DNA from: Pseudomonas arsenicoxydans
Lineage (GTDB): Bacteria > Pseudomonadota > Gammaproteobacteria > Pseudomonadales > Pseudomonadaceae
DNA length: 64,000 nucleotides
Assembly (NCBI RefSeq): GCF_900103875.1
Contig: NZ_LT629705.1
Span: 1,068,501 to 1,132,500, forward strand
Reading direction: 5' to 3'
In this document: piece after piece, positions 22,395 to 33,376 of the stretch
Layout of the letters: the number at the start of each line of letters is the position of its first letter
Position numbering within the stretch: position 1 is the stretch's first letter
Program-made: the position numbers and the translations under genes
The notes under the pieces: generated by a model
The model's database searches: none
What the model was told of the DNA's origin: nothing
Seen by the model: only the letters and a program-made list of their open reading frames with translations

Positions 22395-23525
22395 TTACGC
22401 GTAGGACAGGGATTTTTCTTCCAGCAGTTCCTCATACAACTCGGTCCACTTGCGGCCCATTTCGTCGGCTGTGAATAACTGCCGATAACGCGCCTCAGCC
22501 TTCACGCCCATTCCTGCCGCGCGCACCGGGTTTTCCCACAGCGTGCGCATTGCTTCGCGAAATGCCTGTGGATTACTTGGTGGCACCACCAACCCGGTTT
22601 CGTTGTGGATATTGATGTAGCTGGTGCCGGTGCCGATTTCGCTGGAGATCATCGGTTTGCCGTACATCGCGCCTTCGAGCAGCGAGATCCCGAACGCTTC
22701 GGAGCGTAGATGCGAGGGAAACACGATGGCGTAGCTCAGTTGCAGCAACGCCACTTTGTCTTCATCACCCAGACGCCCGAGGAAGTGAATATTGCGCAAA
22801 CCCAAAGCCGCTGCCTGCGCATGCAGTTCCAATTCCAATGGGCCGGCTCCCACAATGACCACTGGATAATCCAGGTCTTTGAGCGCGTCGAGCAGGATGT
22901 GCAAACCCTTGTAGTAGCGCATCACGCCCACGAACAGAAAAAACTTATCCCCAACCTGTTGCCGCCAATGAGCCGTGCGCTCGCTGTCGGGCTGTGGATA
23001 ACCTGCCTTGTTCAGGCCATACGGGATAACCCGGGTCTTGGCCTGGAACTGTTGCAACACATCGCTGGTGTGCAAATAGTTGGGCGAGGCGGCGACGATC
23101 CGGTCGGCGCTTGCCAGGAAGCGGTTCATCAGGGGCCGATAAAGCTTGAGCAAGTGCTTCTGGCGGATGATGTCCGAGTGGTACGTCACCACGCTCGGTT
23201 TTTTGATGCTGCTGGCGAAGTGCACCAGGTCCATGAACGGCCAAGGGAAGTGGTAATTGACCACATCGGCTTCAGCAGCCATTTCGCGAAACTGCTTGAA
23301 GACGCTCCAGGAAAACCCCGTGGAAGCAAACTGGATATCGAGTTTGGCCCGGTGAACCTCGTGTTGCCCGAGTCGCACCACTGGCGGTGTGGGATCGGCA
23401 CTGAGTGTCAGTACCTGGCTTTCAACGCCATGCTGGGCACCGCTTTCGCAGAGCTGGAAGATGACTTGCTCGATGCCGCCAACGGAGTCAGGCAGGTACG
23501 TCTTGAAAAAATGGAGTACTCGCAT
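22395..23525 (-). CDS. wbpZ: WbpZ-like glycosyltransferase (D-rhamnan initiation)
   Basis: A GT-B glycosyltransferase of family 4 with 376 residues. It has the N-terminal GGIEQVIFQL motif and the C-terminal nucleotide-sugar site with EAFGISLLEGAMYGKP (E-x7-E type). In P. aeruginosa WbpZ, WbpY and WbpX polymerise the D-rhamnose homopolymer; WbpZ is thought to add the first rhamnose. It is the last gene of the minus-strand operon, its ATG following the wbpY TGA directly. An exact DnaA-box 9-mer lies at 22993-23001. Confidence 0.9.
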   Translation of the reverse strand: MRVLHFFKTYLPDSVGGIEQVIFQLCESGAQHGVESQVLTLSADPTPPVVRLGQHEVHRAKLDIQFASTGFSWSVFKQFREMAAEADVVNYHFPWPFMDLVHFASSIKKPSVVTYHSDIIRQKHLLKLYRPLMNRFLASADRIVAASPNYLHTSDVLQQFQAKTRVIPYGLNKAGYPQPDSERTAHWRQQVGDKFFLFVGVMRYYKGLHILLDALKDLDYPVVIVGAGPLELELHAQAAALGLRNIHFLGRLGDEDKVALLQLSYAIVFPSHLRSEAFGISLLEGAMYGKPMISSEIGTGTSYINIHNETGLVVPPSNPQAFREAMRTLWENPVRAAGMGVKAEARYRQLFTADEMGRKWTELYEELLEEKSLSYA

Positions 23526-24656
23526 TCAACCTCCTAGTGCCTGGCGGTAGGCGCTGGCCGTGATACTGGCGCAGCGCTCCCAGGTAAAAAACCTTGCCTG
23601 TTGCAATCCGGCTTCCCGGCATGCCTGCCAATGCGCGTGATCGTCGATCAGACGGATCATTGCCTCGCGCAAGCCGTCGGGATCGTCAGCTTCAATATAG
23701 TTGCCCGCAGCCCTTGCCACTTCCGGCATGGCTGAACGTCGGGTGAGGATTACCGGCGTGCCGCTGGCCATCGCTTCCAGAACCGGTAAGCCAAAGCCTT
23801 CGTAAAGTGACGGAAAAATCAGTGCCCTGGCACCGGCCAACAGCTGCGCGACCTGCTCGTCGGGCAGGTAACCCAACAAGCAGACATGGCCAGTAGCGAG
23901 CGCCCGCTGCAGTTCTTCACTGAACTGGTCGTGCTGCCAACCGGCCATGCCAACAATCAGCAGCGGAAAGCGCTGGCGGATTGCTTCAGGCAACCTTGCA
24001 TGGGCGCGCAGTGCCAGTGTCAGGTTCTTGCGCGGCTCCAGGGTGCCGACGCAGAGGAAATACTCCCGCGCCTCGACGCCATGAGCTTTGAGCACCGCGT
24101 CGATGGTCGCCGGCTCGCGGGGGTGAAAGCGCGATGCCACGCCCAATGGCGCAACAACAAACCGTTCTGCTGGTAAGTTGAAATGTTGTTGAGCTTCGTC
24201 AGCGATGTATTGCGAATCGGTGAGAATCAGACTCGCCCGCTGCACACCGTCGGCCAGCCGCCGTTCGATCTCTCGCAAGCGTGCGGGCGGTTGCGTCTCG
24301 GGGTAGTGCAGGTGGGTCAGGTCATGCAGGGTGATGACCGTCGGGCCGTCGAACGACAGTGGCCACAAACTCGGTTCGTGGTAAAGGTCGATGGTTTGCG
24401 TGCGCCCCTGATCGAAGCGTTTCTGTTCCAGCCAGCGGCGGGCTTGATAGGCCCCAGGAATCTTTCGCAGCAAGGGCGTCAGTCGTGAATAACCGGGCAT
24501 GGCCGCCTTAGGGAGAACGGAACTCCAGCCCCAGCCATGGAACAGTGCCAGCTCGACATCGGGCTCAGCGGCGAGGGCGTTCGCCAGTTCAGCGACGTAA
24601 TGGCCAATGCCGGTGCGCGGGCCCTGGAGGATCCGGGCGTTAAGGGCAATTCGCAT
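23526..24656 (-). CDS. wbpY: WbpY-like D-rhamnosyltransferase
   Basis: GT4 glycosyltransferase of 376 residues with VGTLEPRKNL and SLYEGFGLPVLEAMASGTPVI, the donor-site signature. The start at 24656 gives MRIALNARILQGPRTGIGHY and has GAGAGG about 5 bases upstream; it overlaps wbpX by 17 bases. An in-frame ATG at 24728 would lie deep inside wbpX and is unlikely. It is assigned to D-rhamnan chain elongation by gene order. Confidence 0.9.
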   Translation of the reverse strand: MRIALNARILQGPRTGIGHYVAELANALAAEPDVELALFHGWGWSSVLPKAAMPGYSRLTPLLRKIPGAYQARRWLEQKRFDQGRTQTIDLYHEPSLWPLSFDGPTVITLHDLTHLHYPETQPPARLREIERRLADGVQRASLILTDSQYIADEAQQHFNLPAERFVVAPLGVASRFHPREPATIDAVLKAHGVEAREYFLCVGTLEPRKNLTLALRAHARLPEAIRQRFPLLIVGMAGWQHDQFSEELQRALATGHVCLLGYLPDEQVAQLLAGARALIFPSLYEGFGLPVLEAMASGTPVILTRRSAMPEVARAAGNYIEADDPDGLREAMIRLIDDHAHWQACREAGLQQARFFTWERCASITASAYRQALGG

Positions 24657-26004
24657 GTTGCCTCTCTGGCACGACCGGCTCTTGCAGATTGCGCAGGGTG
24701 CGTTCGGCCAGTTGCGCGCTGGCTTCACGCCAACCTATCCACTGCCAATCCGCGACGTTGCGTGTGGCCGGGAATTGTCCGGTGCGTTCGAAACCCGTAA
24801 CCAGGTCCGCCAGGCTTTGCGGCTCGGCCAGATCAAAGTACGCCATGAACTCGCCACCGATTTCACGGAAGATCGGAATGTCACTGCCCATGGCCGGCAA
24901 ACCGCGTTGCATCGCTTCGACCAGGGGCAGGCCGAAGCCTTCGACCCAGGACGGAAACACCAGCGCGCTGGCGTGGGAATAGGCGTGTTCGAGACTGGTG
25001 TCGCTCAGGTCATTGAACATGAACAGGCGTTTGTTCAGCTCTGCGTGATTGCGCACGCGGGCGAGCAGGGCGTCGCATTTCCAGCCAATACGCCCGGCGA
25101 TGCACAACCGTGCGCTGGAACCTGATGCCCAGGCGCGTTCAAAAGCGTCGAGCAGGTAATCGTGGTTTTTGCGCGGTTCGATGGTGCTGACCATCAGAAA
25201 CACCGGTTCTTGCGTTTTGAACAACCGCGCCAGGCGTGGCTCGACCTCGGCGGTGGCTTCCCTCAGGTCTAGTTCGGAGCCGAGGTGAAAATAGTCGAAC
25301 CACAGTCTGTCGGTTTTGGCAGGGCCCAGTCGTCGCTGCACTTCCTCATGCACCTGATCGCGCACCGTGGCGGAGATCGCCACATAGCCATCGGCAGTTT
25401 GGGTGATCCAGTTGAACCACTCGGTGAAAACCTGCACCAATCGCGTGTCGTAGAACTGCGGATGTGTCAGTGGAATGAGGTCGTAGATCACCGAAACGAT
25501 GCCCACGCCTTCGCGTTTGAGCTGTTCGGCAAACGGGAAGAAGTCGCTGTGCCAGGAGGAGTCGAGCAACACCAGTTGATCGCCCGCTTGTTGCTGCAAC
25601 GGCGAGCAACGTTTGGGCAGTTGATACTGGTTGACCTGATCGATCAGACGCAGCGGCACACTGAAACAGGCCAGCGCCGTCAATCGATAAGCGACATACA
25701 ACACCCGCCGTGCGAATCGCGTTGTACAACGCGTTTCCAGCCGCTGGTGCAGTTGCCAAAAGCGATGAGCGAGCCGTTCCAGTCGCCCGCCAAAGGTCAT
25801 CAGTCCATCGAAAAACGGGATGTTCAAAGCCCCCAGTTTCAGCACTCGATAGAGTTTGCCCTTGAGCATCACCACTGGGATGCACTCCACACCGTCGACA
25901 CTCTCCGGCAGCTGATTGATGACGTTGCGCACCACCCGCTGAATGCCCGAATTGACTTTGGGGTGCTGGAACACGTGGGTGCATTCCACCAGAAGACGCG
26001 TCAT
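24640..26004 (-). CDS. wbpX: WbpX-like D-rhamnosyltransferase
   Basis: GT4 glycosyltransferase of 454 residues, larger than WbpY/WbpZ as in P. aeruginosa. The N-terminus reads HPKVNSGIQRVVRNVI; the C-terminal half has STIEPRKNHDYLL and WVEGFGLPLVEAM. The start at 26004 forms an ATGA overlap with the wzt stop, so a further-upstream in-frame start is not needed. Role: D-rhamnose polymerisation. Confidence 0.9.
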   Translation of the reverse strand: MTRLLVECTHVFQHPKVNSGIQRVVRNVINQLPESVDGVECIPVVMLKGKLYRVLKLGALNIPFFDGLMTFGGRLERLAHRFWQLHQRLETRCTTRFARRVLYVAYRLTALACFSVPLRLIDQVNQYQLPKRCSPLQQQAGDQLVLLDSSWHSDFFPFAEQLKREGVGIVSVIYDLIPLTHPQFYDTRLVQVFTEWFNWITQTADGYVAISATVRDQVHEEVQRRLGPAKTDRLWFDYFHLGSELDLREATAEVEPRLARLFKTQEPVFLMVSTIEPRKNHDYLLDAFERAWASGSSARLCIAGRIGWKCDALLARVRNHAELNKRLFMFNDLSDTSLEHAYSHASALVFPSWVEGFGLPLVEAMQRGLPAMGSDIPIFREIGGEFMAYFDLAEPQSLADLVTGFERTGQFPATRNVADWQWIGWREASAQLAERTLRNLQEPVVPERQHANCP

Positions 26005-27254
26005 GGCGTGCCCTCCGAAACAATCGATTCGGCAGAGCGGGTGATGGTGGTTTTCGCCCCCAGCCACGAGCAACCGACGAAGTCTTCATGGCGGTTATTG
26101 ATCACGTGGAACACCAACCCGTAATCGCGCCACTCGAAATTGCGGTCCAGGTGCGAGTCCAGCCGTGACAGGCTCAGCGCCACGGAATAGTTGCCCTTGC
26201 CCAGCCCCATGACGAACGCAAAGCGGTAGGTCACGCGTTCGCCGGCCTGCAGGTCGGTCAGCGCCTGATCCTGGCGATGGGTGTTGATGCCGTACATGGC
26301 CTGGCCCAGGCGATCCTTGATCATGAAACCCAGCACCAGCCTTTCGATGTCCTGACGGACTTCGACCTGAACCTCCAGCACCACCGGTTGACCGACTTCG
26401 GCGGCATCGATGGAACGCTCGTGTTCGTCCAGCAGGCGCACGCTGAGGATTGCGGCTTCACCGGTGCCAGAAACGGTTTGCACCTGCCCGCCCGCGAGCA
26501 TCTCCTGGCGCACGGTCTGGCCTTCACGTTCAGCGAGCAGGGCGTTGTAGTAATCCATGACCGCTTCGGGTTTGTCGTGCATGGCAACGCGGCCCTTTTC
26601 CAGAAGGATCGCCGAGTCGCAAATCGACTGGATCGCCCCCCGGTCGTGGGACACGATCAGCAGCGTGGTCCCGGCTTTGCGGAAGCTGCGGATGCGATCG
26701 AAGCTCTTGTGCTGGAAGTAAGCGTCGCCCACCGACAGCGCTTCGTCGACGATCAGGATATCCGGGCGCCGGGCCGTGGCCACGCTGAACGCCAGGCGCA
26801 TCTGCATGCCGCTGGAATAGGTGCGCACCGGGTGGTCGATGGCCTCGCCAATTTCAGCGAAACGCTCGATCTCTGGCATCAGGGCTTCAATTTCTTCGAC
26901 GTGCATGCCCAGCAGTTGCCCGGCCATGACAGCGTTCTGTCGGCCGGTGAAGTCCGCATGAAAGCCCATGCCCAGTTCCAGCAGGGCGGCGACGCGGCCT
27001 TCAAGTTGGATGTTGCCGCAAGTGGGTTGCGTGGTGCCGGTGATCATCTTCAGCAAGGTGCTTTTGCCGGCACCGTTGACCCCGACAATGCCCACCGATT
27101 CGCCAGGGGCGATCTCGAAGTCAACGTCTTGCAGCACCCAGTGTTGGCGATGGCGGATCGGCGAAAACGGGATCAGCCATTCGGCCAGGCGACTCCAGCG
27201 TGTGGGGTATTGCTTGTAGGCTTTGCCCAGGCCCGTGACGCGTATGTGCCCCAT
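26001..27254 (-). CDS. wzt: Wzt, ATP-binding subunit of the O-polysaccharide ABC exporter
   Basis: The protein has 417 residues. The N-terminal ATPase has Walker A GVNGAGKST, YSSGMQMRLAFSVA (signature) and ILIVDEAL (Walker B). A C-terminal extension from about residue 250 matches the carbohydrate-binding domain that recognises the chain-terminal modification before export in Wzt proteins with capped chains. With Wzm it moves finished D-rhamnan across the inner membrane. Its ATG overlaps the wzm stop by one base. Confidence 0.95.
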   Translation of the reverse strand: MGHIRVTGLGKAYKQYPTRWSRLAEWLIPFSPIRHRQHWVLQDVDFEIAPGESVGIVGVNGAGKSTLLKMITGTTQPTCGNIQLEGRVAALLELGMGFHADFTGRQNAVMAGQLLGMHVEEIEALMPEIERFAEIGEAIDHPVRTYSSGMQMRLAFSVATARRPDILIVDEALSVGDAYFQHKSFDRIRSFRKAGTTLLIVSHDRGAIQSICDSAILLEKGRVAMHDKPEAVMDYYNALLAEREGQTVRQEMLAGGQVQTVSGTGEAAILSVRLLDEHERSIDAAEVGQPVVLEVQVEVRQDIERLVLGFMIKDRLGQAMYGINTHRQDQALTDLQAGERVTYRFAFVMGLGKGNYSVALSLSRLDSHLDRNFEWRDYGLVFHVINNRHEDFVGCSWLGAKTTITRSAESIVSEGTP

Positions 27255-28051
27255 CAGAGTTCATCCACCATTTCGCCGACCCGCTGACGGAACAACCGCA
27301 GCCCGATCACACAGAACACCACGCCGCTGACGAAGATCGGCAGTAACGAATCCCAGACCGGCCACTGGCCGTAGAGAAACACGTTCTGATAGCTGGTGAT
27401 GAGATTGGTCAAAGGGTTGAGTTGCAGCAGGCGCTGAACCCAATCCGGCAGGATGCTCATCGGGTACACGATCGGCGTCAGCCAGAACCAGAATTGCAGA
27501 CAGATGGCGAAAAATTGCCCGACATCACGAAAGAACACATTCAATACGCCAAGAATCATCCCCAGCCCGGCACAAAACATCACTTGCAAGGCCAGTAGCG
27601 GAATGAGCGCCAACAGCGCCATGCCCGGCAATCGTCCAGTTATCAGCAGAAAACCAAGAAACAGCCCGATGATGATCGCGAAGTTGATGCCGGCATTGAA
27701 CAGCACGATCACCGGCAAGCAGATCCGCGGGAAGCTGATTTTTTTCAGCAGATTGGCGTTTTCCAGAAACATGTTCTGGCTGCGCAGGGTGATTTCAGCG
27801 AACAGGCCCCAGGTCAGCAGCCCGGCGCACAGGTAGACGCTGTAGGCCATACCGTCATCCACGCCCGGCAAACGGGCGCGCATGATGTGGGAAAAAATCA
27901 CGGTGTACACGACGATCATCGACAGCGGGTTGAGCACGGTCCACAGGGCACCGAACAACGAATTGCGATAACGCGCCTGAAACTCTCGCTTGACGCTACC
28001 GAGGATGAAACCCCGATAGCCCCACAGCGAGCGGTAAAGGGAAAGCAGCAT
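27254..28051 (-). CDS. wzm: Wzm, permease of the O-polysaccharide ABC exporter
   Basis: A 265-residue ABC-2 type permease with six predicted hydrophobic segments and the family-typical FKARYRNSLFG-like N-terminal stretch (FQARYRNSLFGALW). Its ATG directly follows the wbpW TGA. It exports the undecaprenyl-linked polymer with Wzt. Confidence 0.95.
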   Translation of the reverse strand: MLLSLYRSLWGYRGFILGSVKREFQARYRNSLFGALWTVLNPLSMIVVYTVIFSHIMRARLPGVDDGMAYSVYLCAGLLTWGLFAEITLRSQNMFLENANLLKKISFPRICLPVIVLFNAGINFAIIIGLFLGFLLITGRLPGMALLALIPLLALQVMFCAGLGMILGVLNVFFRDVGQFFAICLQFWFWLTPIVYPMSILPDWVQRLLQLNPLTNLITSYQNVFLYGQWPVWDSLLPIFVSGVVFCVIGLRLFRQRVGEMVDEL

Positions 28052-29494
28052 TCAAACCGTCCTGCCATATTGGTCTTCGAAGCGAACGATATCGTCCTCT
28101 CCCAGGTATTCGCCGCTTTGCACTTCAATGATCACCAGATCGATCACGCCCGGGTTTTCCAGGCGATGCTTGTGACCGGCGGCAATGAAAGTTGATTCGT
28201 TCTTGGCCACCAGATGGGTGCCGGTGCCGTTGTTGGTGACCTTGGCCATGCCTTCGACGACCACCCAGTGTTCATTGCGGTGGTGATGCATTTGCAGCGA
28301 CAGCTTGGCGCCGGGCTTGACCACGATGCGCTTGATCTTGAAGCGCGGGCCTTCCTCGAGCACGGTGTAGGTGCCCCAGGGCCGGCTGACCGTGCGGTGC
28401 AGGCGATAGGCCTCGTGTTTTTTGTCCTTGAGCTGCTTGGCCACCCGGCGCACATCCTGCGCGCGATCGGCGTGGGCGACCAGCACCGCGTCGGCGGTGT
28501 CGATGATGATCAAGTTATCCACACCCACTGCTGCCACCAGCCGGTCTTCGCTCTGGACAAAGTTGTTGTGGCTGTCGATGAACACCGCATCGCCGCTGGC
28601 CCGGTTGTTTTGCGCATCCGCCGGCACCAGCGCGGCCACGGCACCCCAGGAGCCTATGTCGCTCCAGTCGAAACCGGCGGGCACCACGACCACCTTGTCG
28701 GAGCGTTCCATCAAGGCGTAGTCGATGGAAATGTCGGTGATCTCGGCGAACAGCGCAGGGGATAACTCCTGCTGCAGACACCCGGCCGTTTCCACCGGGG
28801 CACTGGCTGCCATGCAGGTTTGCGTCTGCTCAAGCAGTTCGGGGGCGTGAAGTTGCAACTCGGCCAGCACGGTGGCGACCGAGAAGCAGAACATGCCCGA
28901 GTTCCACAGGAAGTTGCCGCTTTCCAGGTAATGCGTGGCGGTTTGCAGGTCAGGTTTTTCGACGAAGCGCTGCACCTTGGCCGCGCCTTTTTCGTCCAGT
29001 GCTGCACCGGTTTCGATGTAGCCGAAACCGGTCTCCGGGGCAGTCGGCACCACGCCAAACGTCACCAGGAACCCGTCCTTGGCCAGCGCCACGGCGTGTT
29101 CGACCGCTGATTTCAATGCATCTTCATTGCGGATCAAATGGTCGGCGGGCATTACCACCATGATCGCTTCGTCGCCGTGCAAGGCTTGCAGCGACAGGGC
29201 GGCGGCCGCGATGGCCGGGGCCGTGTTGCGGCCAGTCGGCTCAAGCAGGAAGTGTGCGCGATGACGATTGAGTTGCGCCTCCTGATAGTGATCCTTGCTC
29301 TGGAAGTAGTACTCACGATTCGTCACTGTGACGATATCGCCCCAGCCATCAAGCAGCCCGGCCGCACGCCGATACGTCTTGCCCAGCAGCGACTGGCCGT
29401 CGGGCAACGTCATGAACGGCTTGGGGTGCCCTTCGCGGGACACCGGCCACAAACGAGTCCCGGCGCCGCCGGAAAGGATCACTGGAATCAGCAT
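28052..29494 (-). CDS. wbpW: WbpW, mannose-1-P guanylyltransferase / mannose-6-P isomerase
   Basis: A bifunctional type II PMI/GMP enzyme of 480 residues. N-terminal SGGAGTRLWPVSR binds GTP, and the C-terminal cupin domain has MHHHRNEHWVVVEG metal-binding histidines. It supplies GDP-D-mannose for GDP-D-rhamnose. It lies 3 bases after gmd. An exact DnaA-box 9-mer is at 28515-28523, the most distal one found in the window. Confidence 0.95.
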   Translation of the reverse strand: MLIPVILSGGAGTRLWPVSREGHPKPFMTLPDGQSLLGKTYRRAAGLLDGWGDIVTVTNREYYFQSKDHYQEAQLNRHRAHFLLEPTGRNTAPAIAAAALSLQALHGDEAIMVVMPADHLIRNEDALKSAVEHAVALAKDGFLVTFGVVPTAPETGFGYIETGAALDEKGAAKVQRFVEKPDLQTATHYLESGNFLWNSGMFCFSVATVLAELQLHAPELLEQTQTCMAASAPVETAGCLQQELSPALFAEITDISIDYALMERSDKVVVVPAGFDWSDIGSWGAVAALVPADAQNNRASGDAVFIDSHNNFVQSEDRLVAAVGVDNLIIIDTADAVLVAHADRAQDVRRVAKQLKDKKHEAYRLHRTVSRPWGTYTVLEEGPRFKIKRIVVKPGAKLSLQMHHHRNEHWVVVEGMAKVTNNGTGTHLVAKNESTFIAAGHKHRLENPGVIDLVIIEVQSGEYLGEDDIVRFEDQYGRTV

Positions 29495-29497
29495 GGC

Positions 29498-31380
<1,883 letters not shown>

Positions 31381-31810
31381 ACAGTCGCCCCTTGGTCATA
31401 AAACTTCGCCCATTCCCCACTGGCTATATGGAGATGTCTGACAGACCGGGTGAATTGCTTGGTCGATAGACAGGCGAAATATGTTGTTGTAGTTGTTTGG
31501 TATCCAATCTGTGCCAATTAGTCGGCAATTTCAACAGGTCCCACCGTGACCGGTCAGTTCTCGTTAGCGTAGCCCTATTTATTCTCGCCGGGCGGTTCAC
31601 GAATCCTCGACGGATGTGTTTAGAATGCCCCTCGTCACGATTAGCCAGGGTTCGATCGGGTTGTTTTCAAACCCCGCGAAACTGGCCATTAAAACAAGAA
31701 CGTAGACGGGCAAGAAGACGATGGACGACGACCGGTAAATGCCGGGTCGATCCGTGGCTTTGCCGTCATAGAGTGGGGCTGCCGGGATGGCGGTCTCATC
31801 GTGGGATGCC
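31381..31810. promoter_or_regulatory. Divergent intergenic region of the D-rhamnan locus
   Basis: This 430-base gap between rmd and the first plus-strand glycosyltransferase must hold both promoters. It is locally richer in AT than its flanks. TAGAAT at 31621-31626 is a possible plus-strand -10 without a well-spaced -35. I see no convincing gene or RNA. A weak hairpin (GGGTT/AACCC near 31656-31673) is the only other structure. Confidence 0.5.
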
Positions 31811-33376
31811 ATGAATTTCATTCTTTACTCGGACGTCAACGACAGCTCCATCAGTCAGAGCCTGGGGCGTCCCGAATACAGTTACTACTTCGTGCTCAAG
31901 GCCTACCGCCCTGTGCTCGAAAGCCTTGGGCGAGTGCATGTCGTGTCCTCCACCGCCGAGGTCGATCCCCTCTATCGACAATTACTGGCCGCTGGCGAAG
32001 ACAGCCTGTTCCTGTCTTTCACCCCGCCGCAGAAAACCCCGGACGACCTTGAGTGCCCGACGATCTGCGTGGTGGCCTGGGAGTTTGACTCGATTCCCGA
32101 TGAGCAATGGGACAACGACCCGCGCCAGGACTGGACGCAGATGCTTGCGCGCCAGGGCCGGGTCATCACGCTCTCCAGCCATACCGCCCGGGCGATTCGT
32201 CGGGCCATGGGCGAAGATTTCCCCGTGCTGGTTTTGCCGACCCCGTTGTGGGAAAACTTCGCGGGCATTCGTAGCCGCCACACCAGTAATCCGGTGAATG
32301 CCGGCTCGACCCTGGACATCAAGGGCTGCATCTTCGACACACGCACGCTCGGGCTGTCTGCCGATGCGCTGATTCCCGTACCGCCGACCGCCGAGGAACT
32401 GGCAGCGCTGGAAGCATTGAAGCCGCCGCCGCTGACGCTTAAACGCCGTTTTGTCATTGCCCGGCATTACCTGCACATGTGGCGCCGGAACATGGGCAAA
32501 ACGCTGCCGGTTCCGGTGCATCGCACGCACTTTCTGAGCCAGTGGTATTGGGAAGGCATTCGCGACTTGCTGTCGGACGCCGCCCATGCGCGGCTTGCCG
32601 AATACCTGCCGGCCATCGCTGGCCCGAACACCATGGCAGTGCCCGAGCCTGAACCGCGCGATTGGCCGGACACCACGGGCCAGGTCGAAACCCAGGTTGA
32701 CGGAGTGGTTTATGCCACTGTGTTCAACCCCCGTGACGGTCGCAAAAACTGGCATCAATTGATCACCGCTTTCTGCTGGGCCTTCCGCGAAACGGAGGAC
32801 GCCACGCTGGTGCTGAAAATTACCCAAAGCGATCTTTCGTCCTACTACGACGAGCTGATGACCTTGCTCGCACAACTCTCGCCGTTCGCCTGCCGTGTGG
32901 TGGTGATGCATGGTTACCTGGACGATCCGCAATACGCCCGACTCTATGAAGCCGCCAGTTATTACGTCAACGCGTCGCGCTGCGAGGGCCTGTGCCTGCC
33001 GCTGATGGAATTCATGGCCAGTGGCAAACCGGTAATCGCCCCGGACCACACCGCCATGGAGGATTACATCGATGAGCGCGTGGCGTTTGTGGTCAAGTCC
33101 AGCGAGGAGCTGACTATCTGGCCGCAGGACACCCGGATCATTTATCGCACCCTGCGTTATCGACCGGACTGGGGCTCGTTGAAAACGGCTTATGAAACCA
33201 GCTACCGAATCGCCAAGGAGCAACCGCTTGAATACCAGCGGATGTCTCGCGATGCGGTCGAGCGCATGCGCGATTACTGCGCCTTCGCCCCGGTGCAGAA
33301 ACGCCTGGCGGATTTTTTCGGCCTGACGCCGCAGGTTCTGCCGGCAGCGACCGTGACGGATAACGCCTCATGCTGA
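31811..33376 (+). CDS. Glycosyltransferase, PA5455-type (D-rhamnan locus)
   Basis: A GT-B type glycosyltransferase of 521 residues. The C-terminal half has FNPRDGRKNWHQLITAF and CEGLCLPLMEFMASGKPVIAPDH, a GT4-type donor site. The start ATG at 31811 follows GTGGGA and aligns with the downstream paralogue. It is the first of five plus-strand genes in the same order as P. aeruginosa PA5455-PA5459, which are reported to be needed for common polysaccharide antigen. It is paralogous to the next gene but carries about 90 extra residues in the middle. The sugar is unknown. Confidence 0.87.
   Translation: MNFILYSDVNDSSISQSLGRPEYSYYFVLKAYRPVLESLGRVHVVSSTAEVDPLYRQLLAAGEDSLFLSFTPPQKTPDDLECPTICVVAWEFDSIPDEQWDNDPRQDWTQMLARQGRVITLSSHTARAIRRAMGEDFPVLVLPTPLWENFAGIRSRHTSNPVNAGSTLDIKGCIFDTRTLGLSADALIPVPPTAEELAALEALKPPPLTLKRRFVIARHYLHMWRRNMGKTLPVPVHRTHFLSQWYWEGIRDLLSDAAHARLAEYLPAIAGPNTMAVPEPEPRDWPDTTGQVETQVDGVVYATVFNPRDGRKNWHQLITAFCWAFRETEDATLVLKITQSDLSSYYDELMTLLAQLSPFACRVVVMHGYLDDPQYARLYEAASYYVNASRCEGLCLPLMEFMASGKPVIAPDHTAMEDYIDERVAFVVKSSEELTIWPQDTRIIYRTLRYRPDWGSLKTAYETSYRIAKEQPLEYQRMSRDAVERMRDYCAFAPVQKRLADFFGLTPQVLPAATVTDNASC

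Noticed and set aside
26103..26113. CACGTGGAACA, a partial parS-like sequence inside wzt
   Set aside because: Only the right half matches; with the left half it scores about 12 of 16 and loses the palindrome, so it is not called a parS.
31497..31814. 105-codon open frame in the rmd/glycosyltransferase gap
   Set aside because: No ribosome-binding site, no recognisable domain, and an arginine-rich low-complexity translation typical of a non-coding frame in GC-rich DNA.
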